64,000 nucleotides of DNA from Sphingomonas sp. PP-F2F-G114-C0414 (GCF_003688595.1 NZ_RCWT01000009.1:930001-994000), one strand, 5' to 3'; shown: positions 27,499 to 36,082, counted from the first letter of the stretch. The notes: generated from the sequence alone by a model not told the origin. Numbers and translations: made by a program.

Positions 27499-28784
27499 GC
27501 CGTTTGTTCCTTATGCTGCGATCGCGATCCCGAACAGGCGGGGCGCAGGGTTCCCGCGAAACCGACCCACAGCGCGACGCTGACGATCGCGAAGCTGCCG
27601 AGGATATAGAAGGCGATGTTGTAGCCGAGTTCCTGCGCGAGCCAGCCGCCGATCGCGGGGCTGAGCGAGGCGCCGACACCCTGCACGGTCATCACCGCAC
27701 CCTGGCCGACGTTGACGCGGCCGGTGCCGTCGAGCAGGCATGCGACCAGTCCGGGCACGGCGACGCTCTGCAATCCCGCGCCGATTCCGTCGAGCGCCTG
27801 GACCGGCCAGACGCCCCAATGTTCGATGAAGGTCCCTGCCAGGAATCCGCGCAACGGCAGCGCGGCGAACGAGATCAGCAGCACCAGCCAATAGCCTTTG
27901 CCTGCCGACATCCGCATCGCCAGCAACGACGCGACGATCATCACCGCTTGCGCGACGACGACGGTCTCGGCCGTGAAGAGCGCGGCGTTGCCCTTGCCCG
28001 CGCCGACCACCGCCAGTCCGTATAGCGGCAGCATCGCACCGTTGCCGAGATGGAAACAGGCGAGGGCGGCCGCCAAAATCAGCATCGGCTTGTTGCGGAG
28101 CAGCGCCTTGAAGCCTTCCGCCTTGCCGCCTTCTCCCTCGCTACCGGTATCGTCGTCGGCGGCTTCGAGACCGCGCGCGGCGCGGTGGTCGATCGCCTTT
28201 TCGGGGATCATCAGGACGCTCGCCATCGCGAGCACGCCGAACACCGCGGCGAGATAGAAGATCGCCGGCATGCCGAATTTCCAGCCGAGATAGCCGGACA
28301 GTCCCGCGCCGATCATGTTGCCCGCGTGGTTCCAGGCCTGGTTGCGGCCGTTCTGCGCGTTGAAGCCGCGCTGGCGGACGACGCCGAGCGTCATGCCCGC
28401 CACCGCGGGGCCGATCGCGGCGCCGGCGATCGCGGTCGCGACTTGGCTGACGGTGACGACCCAGGCGGATTGCGACAGCAGGATCAGGAACGACGCCATC
28501 ACCGTGCAGATGCCGGTGACGATCACCACCATCCTCTTCTTCTCGGTGTGGTCGATGAACGCGCCCGCCGGGACCGTCATGATCATCCCGGCGACGCCGC
28601 CCGCGGTCATCACCGTACCGATCGGTCCGGTCGACCAGCCGCGCTGCTGGAGGAACACGCCGAGGAACGGGCCGATCCCCGCCTGCATGTCCGCCATGAA
28701 GAAATTGAGCGATTGGAGCGCCGTCTTCGCGCGACGGGCATCGCTTTGCCGTTCGCCGGACGGCGTCAGCGCTTTGCTTGCCAT
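27495..28784 (-). CDS. MFS transporter
   Basis: It has 429 residues with 12 predicted helices. The first half has the MFS loop as FIDHTEKKRMVVIVTG and RNQAWNHAGNMIGAGLSGYL. A cytoplasmic linker rich in Asp, Glu and Gly (about 210-230) joins the halves. ATG 28784 has GAGG ten bases upstream; ATG 28802 is a weaker alternative. It opens the five-gene unit and its stop overlaps the phosphoesterase start (ATGA). The substrate is unknown. Confidence 0.88.
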   Translation of the reverse strand: MASKALTPSGERQSDARRAKTALQSLNFFMADMQAGIGPFLGVFLQQRGWSTGPIGTVMTAGGVAGMIMTVPAGAFIDHTEKKRMVVIVTGICTVMASFLILLSQSAWVVTVSQVATAIAGAAIGPAVAGMTLGVVRQRGFNAQNGRNQAWNHAGNMIGAGLSGYLGWKFGMPAIFYLAAVFGVLAMASVLMIPEKAIDHRAARGLEAADDDTGSEGEGGKAEGFKALLRNKPMLILAAALACFHLGNGAMLPLYGLAVVGAGKGNAALFTAETVVVAQAVMIVASLLAMRMSAGKGYWLVLLISFAALPLRGFLAGTFIEHWGVWPVQALDGIGAGLQSVAVPGLVACLLDGTGRVNVGQGAVMTVQGVGASLSPAIGGWLAQELGYNIAFYILGSFAIVSVALWVGFAGTLRPACSGSRSQHKEQTA

Positions 28785-29249
28785 GTGTGCACGTCCTCGC
28801 ATCGCTTCAGTCGGGATCGGAAAGACGATTTGAAGACGGTAAGTTCCAGCGTGAACATCTTTTCATCAAACCGTACCGAGCTGAATGGCTCGGTAGAGTT
28901 CGGCATACCGGAGCGATGGCACGCAAGGCTGAATGTGTTCGTTCAGGTTCGGTTTAATTTTATTAATACTGCCGTGTGAGAATCTATAAGTACCGAAATC
29001 GTCGTGAGCGCTTGAGAGCAGCGTGATCTCCAGCATGCAGTCATCGTTGTAGGGTCTAGATTGTTCTCAGAACTGACCACGTGGCAAACAGAGTTCAGCA
29101 TGCGTCGCTGCTTTGGCGGCGTTCCCATACGACTACGCCGCTGCACGAGGTCATCGGCAGCGGCGCAGGATATCGTCGTCATATTGTCGATCGAGCGAGG
29201 AGGATATCGGTCTGGCCGATACCGTCCCCTTCGATATCAAGTGTCGAAA
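28785..29249. other. Gene-free gap upstream of the MFS gene
   Basis: Transcription runs leftward on both sides. The stretch near 28930-29000 is notably AT-richer than its surroundings and includes ggtttaattttattaatac, a plausible promoter zone for the leftward MFS gene. A small hairpin GGATATCGG-tctgg-CCGATACC (29202-29223) follows the PhnA-like gene. I see no supported gene. Confidence 0.6.
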
Positions 29250-30128
29250 TCAGACGCGGCGGCGCGTGGCGGCCGTCGCCCCGAAGCCGGCTGCGGCGGC
29301 GCCGATCAGCAGCGCGATCACGACTATGAACGACGTTCCGGCGGCGGCACCGGCGGCCTTGTCGGTTGCCGACTTCGCGGTCTGGATCGCGGTTTCCTTG
29401 GTCTTCACGAACTGCGCTTTGGCACGCGTCACCTGAGCCTGTGCCTCGGGACGGCTGATCTTGCGCTGCGCGGCGACGATGTCGACGATGCGGCTTTCAG
29501 CCTGCGCGCCGTCCTGACCACCGCGGGCAAGGGCGGGCAGTTCCTTGGCGATTTCCTTCTGCGCCTGCTCGGGAGTCATCTGGGCGGGATCCGACGGTGC
29601 GGTCGACAGATAGGCGGACGCCTCGTCGCGGACATCGCCGGTGTCGACGCCAGCGACGTCGGCAACCTTGGGGGCTGCGGCACCGATGCCGCTACCGGCG
29701 GCGGTCGCGACCGAACCGACGGTGCGGAAGGCGCCGCCGATGATGCCACCGACTGCCGAGGTCAGGAGGTACAGCGTCAGGATCAGCGTCACGCCCCACA
29801 CGACCAGGCCGTGGACCAGGCCGTCGAAGCGGTCATGGACACCGGCGAGACGTGCAGCGGAATAGCCGCCGGCGCCGAGCGCGATGATCGTCGTGATGAT
29901 CCAGTAGATCCCTGCGCCGATCCCGAAGCCGGCTGCGCCGGGCGTGGTACCCTCGACCGGATCGACCATGGTGAGCCCGATCCCCGTGCCGAGAATGCCG
30001 AGCACCAGCTGAACCGCGATCGCGATCACCACGCCGGCAAAGATCGCGCCCCACGAAATGCGGGCGGGCGTCTTCACAAAGCGCGCGTCATGCTCCGGCA
30101 AAATGCCGGTTGTCGTATTGATAGCCAT
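29250..30128 (-). CDS. PhnA-like membrane protein with alanine-rich tail
   Basis: It has 292 residues. Four hydrophobic helices lie in residues about 25-150 (ISWGAIFAGVVIAIAVQLVL, IYWIITTIIALGAGG, LVVWGVTLILTLYLLTSAVG). Then comes an Ala/Lys/Gln-rich hydrophilic domain and a final helix TSFIVVIALLIGAAAAGFG before an Arg-rich end. Sphingomonad genomes carry such proteins under the label PhnA-like; the function is unknown. AGGAG sits five or six bases before ATG 30128. It follows the CsbD gene by 35 bases, so it is probably the last gene of the stress module. Confidence 0.8.
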   Translation of the reverse strand: MAINTTTGILPEHDARFVKTPARISWGAIFAGVVIAIAVQLVLGILGTGIGLTMVDPVEGTTPGAAGFGIGAGIYWIITTIIALGAGGYSAARLAGVHDRFDGLVHGLVVWGVTLILTLYLLTSAVGGIIGGAFRTVGSVATAAGSGIGAAAPKVADVAGVDTGDVRDEASAYLSTAPSDPAQMTPEQAQKEIAKELPALARGGQDGAQAESRIVDIVAAQRKISRPEAQAQVTRAKAQFVKTKETAIQTAKSATDKAAGAAAGTSFIVVIALLIGAAAAGFGATAATRRRV

Positions 30129-30163
30129 AGTCACTCCTGTTGATTCTAAGTTTCGACGAACGC

Positions 30164-30337
30164 TTACGTCTTGTCGTTCGGGTCGATGGGGGGCTCGGCA
30201 TCCGCCTGCTTCGCGCCGGCCTTGCTTTCGCGTGAGCCTTGCTTTTCCACAGCGACGTCGCCGATGATCTTGCCGATGGCTTCCTGGACGGACCCCTTGG
30301 TCTGGCGGACCACGGCCTCGTCTTTCTTGCTGGTCAT
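30164..30337 (-). CDS. CsbD-family stress protein
   Basis: It has 57 residues, hydrophilic: KGSVQEAIGKIIGDVAVEKQ matches the CsbD core (KGxxKExxGKxxGD), followed by a Lys/Ala/Asp-rich tail. CsbD proteins are induced by general stress in many bacteria; their biochemical role is unknown. AAGGAG is correctly spaced before ATG 30337, which overlaps the stop of the PAS-LuxR gene (ATGA). That overlap implies the regulator and this protein are made together. Confidence 0.88.
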   Translation of the reverse strand: MTSKKDEAVVRQTKGSVQEAIGKIIGDVAVEKQGSRESKAGAKQADAEPPIDPNDKT

Positions 30338-31866
30338 GCTGCCATCTCCTTGGCGGGCGCGACGGGGCGCTGCGGCGTCGGCATCGAGTCGCCGTCGAAC
30401 CCGCGTGCACGCGCCCAGGCGGCCGCCGCGTTGCGCCGGTTGACGCCGATCTTCGAATAAATCCGTGCGACGTGATTGCGCACCGTGTTGCCCGAGACGT
30501 CGAGCGTGCGGGCGATCGACTTGTCGTCGAGACCGCGACAGATCAGCGCCAGCACCTCGCGCTCGCGCGGCGTCAGCTCGTCGAGCCCGACGCCCGGCGG
30601 TGTCGCTTCCGGGGTCCTGATCCGCGCGAGCTTTTCCATAATCGACCGGCTCAGCCAGCTTGTGTCCTTCATCACCGCTTCGATCGCGTTGACGAGTTCG
30701 CGCTCGGACGCCTTGCGCGTGCTGATGTCGCGCATCGCCCACAACACGCAGGGTTCGTCGCCGAGATGGATCGGCTCGGCCGAGATCATGCAGTCGAGGA
30801 CGTCGCCGTCCTTCTCGCGGATGCGAGTCTCGCGGTCGCGGATCGCCACGCCGGCATCGATATCCGCCTCGATCGCGGTCCGGAGCGCAGGCGTTTCCCA
30901 CAGTCCGACTTCGCCGAGCGGGCGGCCGATGATCTCCTGCGACGCATAGCCGGTGAGCGCGGTGAACGCCTCGTTGACGTCGCACAGCCGGTGGCCATCG
31001 AGCGAACCGATCGCCAGCGCCACGGGGGCAAGCGAGAAGGTCCGCATGAACCGCTCCTCGCTCTGGCGCAGCGCGGTCTCGGCCTTGCGACGCGGTTCGA
31101 GGTCCGCGAAGGTGAACAGCATGCAGGGCTGATCGCCCATGTCGATCGGCTGGCCCGCGACGATGACGAGCTTGGTCGTGCCGTCCGGCAGGTCGAGTTC
31201 GGCCTCCATCTGCGGGATGGTGCGGCCTTCGGACAGCCGCTGCTTGGCGAGATCACGCTTCTCGGCGCGTTCGAGCACGTCGATATCGTAGACGGTGCGC
31301 GACAGCACATTGGCCTTGTCGTGCCCCGTCATTTCGACGAACCCCTGGTTGACCTTGACGAACCTGAGATCGCTCAGGCGGCAGATCACCGCGGGCGCGG
31401 GGTTCGCGTTGAACGACTGCTCGAAGCGGTCTTCCGCCTCGAATTGCGCCGACACGTCCTGGATGATCAGGACGAGGCATTCCGGCGCATCGTCGTCGTC
31501 GGTCAGGACGAGGCTGCGGACCTGGTGGACCCAGCGCGGGTCGTCCTCGCCCGCGACGGCGACCTCGACCACGACCTGCGAAAACGCCTCACCCGACACG
31601 ACGCGTTCGATCGGGTAGTCGGCACCGCTCAGCCGGTGGTTATTGCGATACCGTAGCTGAAACCGTCCGCGGTAATCGTCGACATCGGCCCCGATATCCT
31701 CGACCGAGTCGACCCCGTGCATCGCGAGCGCCGCAGCGTTCGCCCACAGGATCGACTGATCGGGATCGATCAGGATCACGCCTTCGTCGAGCCCCGCGAT
31801 GATCTGGCGCAAATGGCGCAGATCCGCGGAGTCGCGAAGAGACTTGAGGACCGGGACCAACGTCAC
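30334..31866 (-). CDS. PAS-PAS-PAS-LuxR sensory regulator
   Basis: It has 510 residues. Three PAS domains are visible, at about 15-125 (DEGVILIDPDQSILWANAAA), 140-255 (VKVNQGFVEMTGHDKANVLS) and 265-385 (LCDVNEAFTALTGYASQEII). A LuxR-type helix-turn-helix is at about 425-490 (LDELTPREREVLALICRG, SIARTLDVSGNTVRNHVARI). It is a one-component cytoplasmic sensor and DNA-binding regulator. The start is GTG 31866, five bases after the upstream CsbD-type gene; a TTG at 31860 is also possible. It lies between two CsbD-family genes. Confidence 0.88.
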   Translation of the reverse strand: MTLVPVLKSLRDSADLRHLRQIIAGLDEGVILIDPDQSILWANAAALAMHGVDSVEDIGADVDDYRGRFQLRYRNNHRLSGADYPIERVVSGEAFSQVVVEVAVAGEDDPRWVHQVRSLVLTDDDDAPECLVLIIQDVSAQFEAEDRFEQSFNANPAPAVICRLSDLRFVKVNQGFVEMTGHDKANVLSRTVYDIDVLERAEKRDLAKQRLSEGRTIPQMEAELDLPDGTTKLVIVAGQPIDMGDQPCMLFTFADLEPRRKAETALRQSEERFMRTFSLAPVALAIGSLDGHRLCDVNEAFTALTGYASQEIIGRPLGEVGLWETPALRTAIEADIDAGVAIRDRETRIREKDGDVLDCMISAEPIHLGDEPCVLWAMRDISTRKASERELVNAIEAVMKDTSWLSRSIMEKLARIRTPEATPPGVGLDELTPREREVLALICRGLDDKSIARTLDVSGNTVRNHVARIYSKIGVNRRNAAAAWARARGFDGDSMPTPQRPVAPAKEMAA

Positions 31867-31870
31867 AGGC

Positions 31871-32236
31871 TTAGTCGCGCTGGCCGTGAACGAACCAGGC
31901 GAGGCCGTAGCCGATCGCCGCCGCACCCAGTGCCCAGAGCAAAGGTGCGTCCTTGGCCGAGTCCTGCGCGGTCTGCGCACCCTGGCGAGCGACCTTCGCG
32001 GTGCGATCGGCGGCGTGACGCGCTTCGCTGCCCAGCTTGTCAGCGAGTTCGGGCGCGCCGTCGACGATGTCCTCGACCGCCGATTTCGCGCGGCCGTACA
32101 GGTTCTGCGCGCCACCGGCGACCTGGTCGACGACGCCGTCGACCTGCCAGTCGCGGCTGTCCACGGTGTCGCCGATGGCCTTTTCGACCTTGCCGCCGAC
32201 ATAGCGTGCACCGCCCTGGAATTCGTCCTTGTTCAT
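31871..32236 (-). CDS. CsbD-like protein with C-terminal membrane anchor
   Basis: It has 121 residues. The N-terminal half is CsbD-like (ARYVGGKVEKAIGDTVDSRD, DQVAGGAQNLYGRAKSAVED). The middle is an Ala/Lys-rich amphipathic helix, and the end is a hydrophobic segment APLLWALGAAAIGYGLAWFV, as in ElaB/YqjD ribosome-associated tail-anchored proteins. It is the first gene before the PAS-LuxR regulator. A candidate EcfG-type promoter lies about 250 bases upstream. Confidence 0.85.
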   Translation of the reverse strand: MNKDEFQGGARYVGGKVEKAIGDTVDSRDWQVDGVVDQVAGGAQNLYGRAKSAVEDIVDGAPELADKLGSEARHAADRTAKVARQGAQTAQDSAKDAPLLWALGAAAIGYGLAWFVHGQRD

Positions 32237-32336
32237 GCTGGTGTCCTTTGATTGTAGATGTCGCGAGCGGCTCGACCGATCACGGCGCAGAGAGGCGCGG
32301 AGATGTCGAAGCGGGTAGGGGGGGCGGATGCCGCCG

Positions 32337-32429
32337 TTACCCGGCTGCCGCGTCGCGACCGGGGAGCAGTGGGGCAGGCGACGGTCCGCGCGAGGTCGAG
32401 ACCTCGGCGATTTCGAACAGACGCTTCAT
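32337..32429 (-). CDS. Possible 30-residue leader peptide
   Basis: ATG at 32429 has GGAG nine bases upstream and reads MKRLFEIAEVSTSRGPSPAP with ten more residues to TAA. It sits between the candidate EcfG promoter and the CsbD-like gene, so it would be in the 5' leader of that transcript. There is no known family; it could be chance. Confidence 0.25.
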   Translation of the reverse strand: MKRLFEIAEVSTSRGPSPAPLLPGRDAAAG

Positions 32430-32483
32430 CGACAACGCTCCAGCGATCGTCCGAAAGCGATGTGCCATCGGATCAGGCGGATA

Positions 32484-32508
32484 AACCCGAGCGTAACCGA
32501 TTGGTTCC
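32484..32508 (-). promoter_or_regulatory. Candidate EcfG (general stress sigma) promoter
   Basis: On the - strand, GGAAC (32504-32508) is followed after 16 bases by GGTT (32484-32487). The known EcfG pattern in alphaproteobacteria is GGAAC-N16/17-CGTT, so the -35 is exact and the -10 has one change. It points to the CsbD / PAS-LuxR / CsbD genes. The rest of the 311-base gap (32237-32547) holds only the possible leader peptide. Confidence 0.35.
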
Positions 32509-32547
32509 TGGTACTTTTCTCACAAACACTAAGCGGGATGTACCACG

Positions 32548-32730
32548 TTAGGAGAGCGAACGCGCTTCATACAGCGTCGCGAATTTCTGATGGAGGTTGC
32601 GCGTCGGCGAGTCCGGCGCGACTGAGGCGCGGGCACGATGCCATGCCGCGCGCGTGCGAAAATACGTCGCGTCGTCGTCGATGAAGTCGTCGAGCGCAGT
32701 CGTTGCGCCGCCGTCGTACAGATCCGTCAT
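32548..32730 (-). CDS. Small hypothetical protein
   Basis: It has 60 residues from ATG 32730: MTDLYDGGATTALDDFIDDD, then ATYFRTRAAWHRARASVAPD and a final HQKFATLYEARSL. It is acidic at the front and basic at the back, soluble and probably helical. I do not recognise a domain. Codon use has high GC at third positions, which supports coding. It lies upstream of the stress module on the same strand and may belong to it. Confidence 0.55.
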   Translation of the reverse strand: MTDLYDGGATTALDDFIDDDATYFRTRAAWHRARASVAPDSPTRNLHQKFATLYEARSLS

Positions 32731-32859
32731 GGCCACCACCCGTGTTTGCGTGGCGCATACCTACGGCCAATTTCGGCGCGGTGAACGATCCGAAACTACC
32801 AGTGCGACGGGTATAAATGTCGGCGCGGACCCGCCGATGCCGGTGCGATCCCGGTATGA

Positions 32860-33927
32860 TTATCGCGTCAGAGGGGCGTGATCGAGCCGGGGCAGGACGT
32901 GACGCGCGAACAGGTCGGCCTCCGCGGCATGCGGGTAGCCGGACAGGATGAAGGCCTCGATCCCCATGTCCTGGTACATGCGCAGCTTGGCGAGCACCTG
33001 ATCGGGATCGCCGACGATCGCCGCGCCGCAGCCCGAGCGTGCGCGACCGACGCCGGTCCACAGATTCTCTTCGGCATAGCCGTCATCGGCGGCGGTTTCG
33101 CGGAGCGCGGCCTGCGCGGCGACGCCGGCCGAGTTGGAGTCGAGCGACTTCGCGCGGATTTCCGCACCCTGTTGCGCGTCGAGTTTCGACAGCAGGCGGT
33201 CGGCATAGGTGCGCGCCTCGGCCTCGGTATAGCGCACGATGACGTGTGCGCGGTAGCCGAAGCGGAGCGTGCGGCCGTGTGCGGCGGCGCGCGCGGTCAT
33301 GTCGGTGATGATCGCTGCGACCGTCTCCTTCTTGTCGGGCCACATCAGGAAGACGTCGCAGCCCTTGGCAGCCGCCTCGCGCGCGTCGGGCGACAGGCCG
33401 CCGAAATAGAGCAGGGGGGCCTTGCCCGAGACCGTGCGGATGCGTGGCGGATCGACCTTGAGCTGCCAGAACTCGCCCTGGTGATCGAGCGCCTCGCCGT
33501 TGAGCAGCGTCTTCAGGATATGCATCGCCTCGACCGTGCGGGCGTAGCGCGGCGCCGAGGCGAGCGTTTCGCCGGGCAGGTCGGACGAGATGATGTTGAT
33601 CGTCAGGCGACCGCCGGTCATCTGGTCGATCGTCGCAATCTGGCGCGCGAGCTGCGGCGGCCAGGATTCGCCGACGCGCACCGCCATCAGCAGCTTGATC
33701 CGCTTGGTCAGCGCGGCGATACCCGCGGCGAACGCGGTCGTGTCGATCCCGAGCGCATAGCCCGACGGCAGCAGGATATTGTCGAAGCCGCCGGTTTCGG
33801 CCTGCATCACGATGTCGCGGCAATGCTCCCAGCTCGACGCCAGCGCGGGGTCGGGCTGGCCGAGGAATTCGTAATCGTCATCGCAGAGCGCTGAGAACCA
33901 CGAAATCTCGCAGGGGCCGGTCGTCAT
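32860..33927 (-). CDS. LLM-class FMNH2-dependent monooxygenase (SsuD-like)
   Basis: It has 355 residues, a TIM-barrel flavin enzyme like alkanesulfonate monooxygenase SsuD. Visible are ISWFSALCDDDYEFLG at the start, GFDNILLPSGYALGIDTTAF, LTKRIKLLMAVRVGESWPPQ, TIDQMTGGRLTINIISSDLP and the late AIVGDPDQVLAKLRMYQDMG. No flavin reductase or sulfonate ABC transporter is adjacent, so the organosulfur substrate is a guess. Its ATG overlaps the aldo/keto reductase stop (ATGA). Confidence 0.87.
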   Translation of the reverse strand: MTTGPCEISWFSALCDDDYEFLGQPDPALASSWEHCRDIVMQAETGGFDNILLPSGYALGIDTTAFAAGIAALTKRIKLLMAVRVGESWPPQLARQIATIDQMTGGRLTINIISSDLPGETLASAPRYARTVEAMHILKTLLNGEALDHQGEFWQLKVDPPRIRTVSGKAPLLYFGGLSPDAREAAAKGCDVFLMWPDKKETVAAIITDMTARAAAHGRTLRFGYRAHVIVRYTEAEARTYADRLLSKLDAQQGAEIRAKSLDSNSAGVAAQAALRETAADDGYAEENLWTGVGRARSGCGAAIVGDPDQVLAKLRMYQDMGIEAFILSGYPHAAEADLFARHVLPRLDHAPLTR

Positions 33928-34844
33928 GGCAGCGGCGCTCCGCGCGCGGCGGTCAGAACCGCGTACCAGTCGTCGCGCGACCAGCTGACCTTGCAGACGT
34001 CGCGCAGTTCGGCGATCCGGCCGGCGTTCTGCGTGCCGACGATCGGGATCACGCGCGCCGGATGCGCCATGATCCAGCTGTAGGTGGCGATCGATCGACT
34101 GACACCGAACTTCGCCGCGACCGTGTCCAGCGCATCGGCGACCGCGGTTTCGTGCGGCGTCGTCGGCTTGGCAATGCGACCGCCGCCGAGCGGCGACCAG
34201 GCAAGGACGGCGATGTCGTGCTCGATCGCCTGATCGAACAGCCCGTTGGTCATCGGATCGAGGAACAGCGGGGAGAATTCGGGTTGCTGCGTCGCGATCG
34301 GCACGTTCGTCAGGAACGATGCGAGCGTCGCGGTCTGCGCGGGCGTGTAGTTCGACACGCCGATGCTGCGCACCTTGCCCGACGTCACCATGTCCTCGAG
34401 CGTGCGCGCCACTTCGTGCGGATGCGTCAGGATATCGGGGCGGTGGATCTGGTAGAGATCGACCTGCTCGACCTGCATCCGCGCGAGCGACGCATCGAGC
34501 GCCGCCATCAGGTAGTCGCGGCTCGAATCATAGGGCACGGGCGGGGTGATGCCGCCCTTGGTCGTGAGCACCATGCGGTCGCGCAAGCCCGGTGATGCGG
34601 CAAGGATGCGGCCGAGCAATGTCTCCGCATCGCCGAACCCGCCGCTGCCGTCGAACCCGTAGATGTCGGCGGTGTCGAACAGCGTCACGCCGGCCTCGAA
34701 CGCCGCGTCGATCAGCGCACGGCCTTCGCTCTCGGTGTTGCCGGCGAACCGCCACATGCCCCAGGCGACCGGTGAGACGAGGATTCCGCTCTTGCCGAGG
34801 GGACGCGAATCAGGTGTAACATGAAGGTCAGACATCGTTGTCAT
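33924..34844 (-). CDS. Aldo/keto reductase
   Basis: NAD(P)H-dependent oxidoreductase of 306 residues. The tetrad is D57 and Y62 (LFDTADIYGFDG), K96 (LTTKGGI) and H134 (LYQIHRPD); GKVRSIGVSNYTPAQ and the coenzyme-binding IPIVGTQNAGRI follow. It is coupled to the SsuD-like gene (ATGA). ATG 34844 is 13 bases from the divergent dehydrogenase start at 34858; an ATG three codons later (34835) is possible. It may act on sugars or aldehydes; the specific substrate is unknown. Confidence 0.9.
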   Translation of the reverse strand: MTTMSDLHVTPDSRPLGKSGILVSPVAWGMWRFAGNTESEGRALIDAAFEAGVTLFDTADIYGFDGSGGFGDAETLLGRILAASPGLRDRMVLTTKGGITPPVPYDSSRDYLMAALDASLARMQVEQVDLYQIHRPDILTHPHEVARTLEDMVTSGKVRSIGVSNYTPAQTATLASFLTNVPIATQQPEFSPLFLDPMTNGLFDQAIEHDIAVLAWSPLGGGRIAKPTTPHETAVADALDTVAAKFGVSRSIATYSWIMAHPARVIPIVGTQNAGRIAELRDVCKVSWSRDDWYAVLTAARGAPLP

Positions 34845-34857
34845 GATAGGGGTACGA

Positions 34858-35949
34858 ATGCCGGTTGAGCAAGTCCGTTACGGGTTGGTAGGCACCGGGA
34901 TGATGGGCGTGGAGCATCTCGCCAACCTCGCCGTCACGCCCGGCGCGGTCGTTACCGCGATCGCCGATCCGACCGAGGCGTCGCTCGGCTGGGCCCGAGA
35001 TGCGCTGGGCGCGCGGGCAGATGGCGTGACTGCGTTCGCCGACTCCGGCGCGTTGGCCAAGAGCGGCCTTGTAGACGCGGTGATCGTCGCGAGCCCCAAC
35101 AACACGCACCGCGACGTGCTGACACCGCTGTTCGGCGAGGGGATCGCGATCCTGTGCGAGAAGCCGCTCGCGACGACGATCGACGATGCGCGCTGGATCG
35201 TCGAACAGGCCGAGGCGAGCGAAGCGCCGTTCTGGACCGCGATGGAATATCGCTACATGCCGCCCGCCGCCGCGTTCATCGACGAGATCCACGGTGGCGC
35301 GATCGGTGCGCTGAAGATGCTGTCGATCCGCGAACACCGCTTTCCCTTCCTGCCCAAGGTCGGCGACTGGAACCGGTTCGCGCGGAACACCGGCGGGACG
35401 ATGGTCGAGAAATGCTGCCATTTCTTCGATCTGATGCGGTTGATCACGCAGTCGGAGGCGGTGCGCGTCTATTGCTCGGGAGCGATGGACGTGAACCATC
35501 TCGACGAGCGTTACGACGGCGCGCGGCCCGACATCATCGACAACAGCTACACGACGATCGACTTCGCCAACGGCGTGCGCGCGATGCTCGACCTGTCGAT
35601 GTTCGCCGACGGCGCGGAGAACCAGGAGGAGATCGCGGCGGTCGGTGATGCGGCGCGGCTCGAGGTGCTGATCCCCGAGGGTGCGCTGATCCACTCGCCG
35701 CGCGTCGGTTTCCGCAACCCAAAGCGGGCTACGCGCCGCGTGGTGGCGGTCGATCCGGTCGCACTCGACGCGGGCAGCCATCACGGGTCGACCTTCTACG
35801 AACACCAGAAATTCATTGCGGCGGTGCGCGGCGAGGGGACTGTCGAAGTGACGGCGCGCGACGGGCTGATGGCGGTCGCGATCGGCACCGCGGCCGAGAT
35901 CAGCGCGCGCGAACACCGCGTCGTGGAGATGCGCGAACTGGGCTTCTGA
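34858..35949 (+). CDS. Gfo/Idh/MocA-family dehydrogenase
   Basis: It has 363 residues. The Rossmann motif is GLVGTGMMGVEHLA at the start, VASPNNTHRDV follows, and the catalytic lysine lies in ILCEKPLATT. The C-terminal dimerisation domain has NTGGTMVEKCCHFFDLMRL. It oxidises a sugar, inositol or related polyol with NAD(P)+. AGGGG six bases before ATG 34858 selects it over ATG 34843. It is divergent from the aldo/keto reductase, and the TonB receptor follows. Confidence 0.9.
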   Translation: MPVEQVRYGLVGTGMMGVEHLANLAVTPGAVVTAIADPTEASLGWARDALGARADGVTAFADSGALAKSGLVDAVIVASPNNTHRDVLTPLFGEGIAILCEKPLATTIDDARWIVEQAEASEAPFWTAMEYRYMPPAAAFIDEIHGGAIGALKMLSIREHRFPFLPKVGDWNRFARNTGGTMVEKCCHFFDLMRLITQSEAVRVYCSGAMDVNHLDERYDGARPDIIDNSYTTIDFANGVRAMLDLSMFADGAENQEEIAAVGDAARLEVLIPEGALIHSPRVGFRNPKRATRRVVAVDPVALDAGSHHGSTFYEHQKFIAAVRGEGTVEVTARDGLMAVAIGTAAEISAREHRVVEMRELGF

Positions 35950-36049
35950 CGGCGGTTTCGACGCCCGGTTTGACACCGGGCTCGACGATAGCAGGCCTTG
36001 CCCGGACCAAAGACGAACCGCCGACGACAAGGCGGCGTTTGAAATATAA

Positions 36050-36066
36050 CCTACCGGTCAGGTAGG
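36050..36066 (+). promoter_or_regulatory. Operator-like palindrome upstream of the TonB receptor
   Basis: CCTACC-ggtca-GGTAGG, a perfect 6-base dyad over 17 bases, sits between the likely promoter and the ribosome site. The form resembles TetR-family operators. No TetR gene is in the window. Confidence 0.5.
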
Positions 36067-36082
36067 AAAAGGGAGAGCCGAT

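Noticed and set aside
28943..29182. 79-codon open frame in the gap before the MFS gene
   Set aside because: Poor third-position GC, no ribosome site and no family; treated as non-coding.
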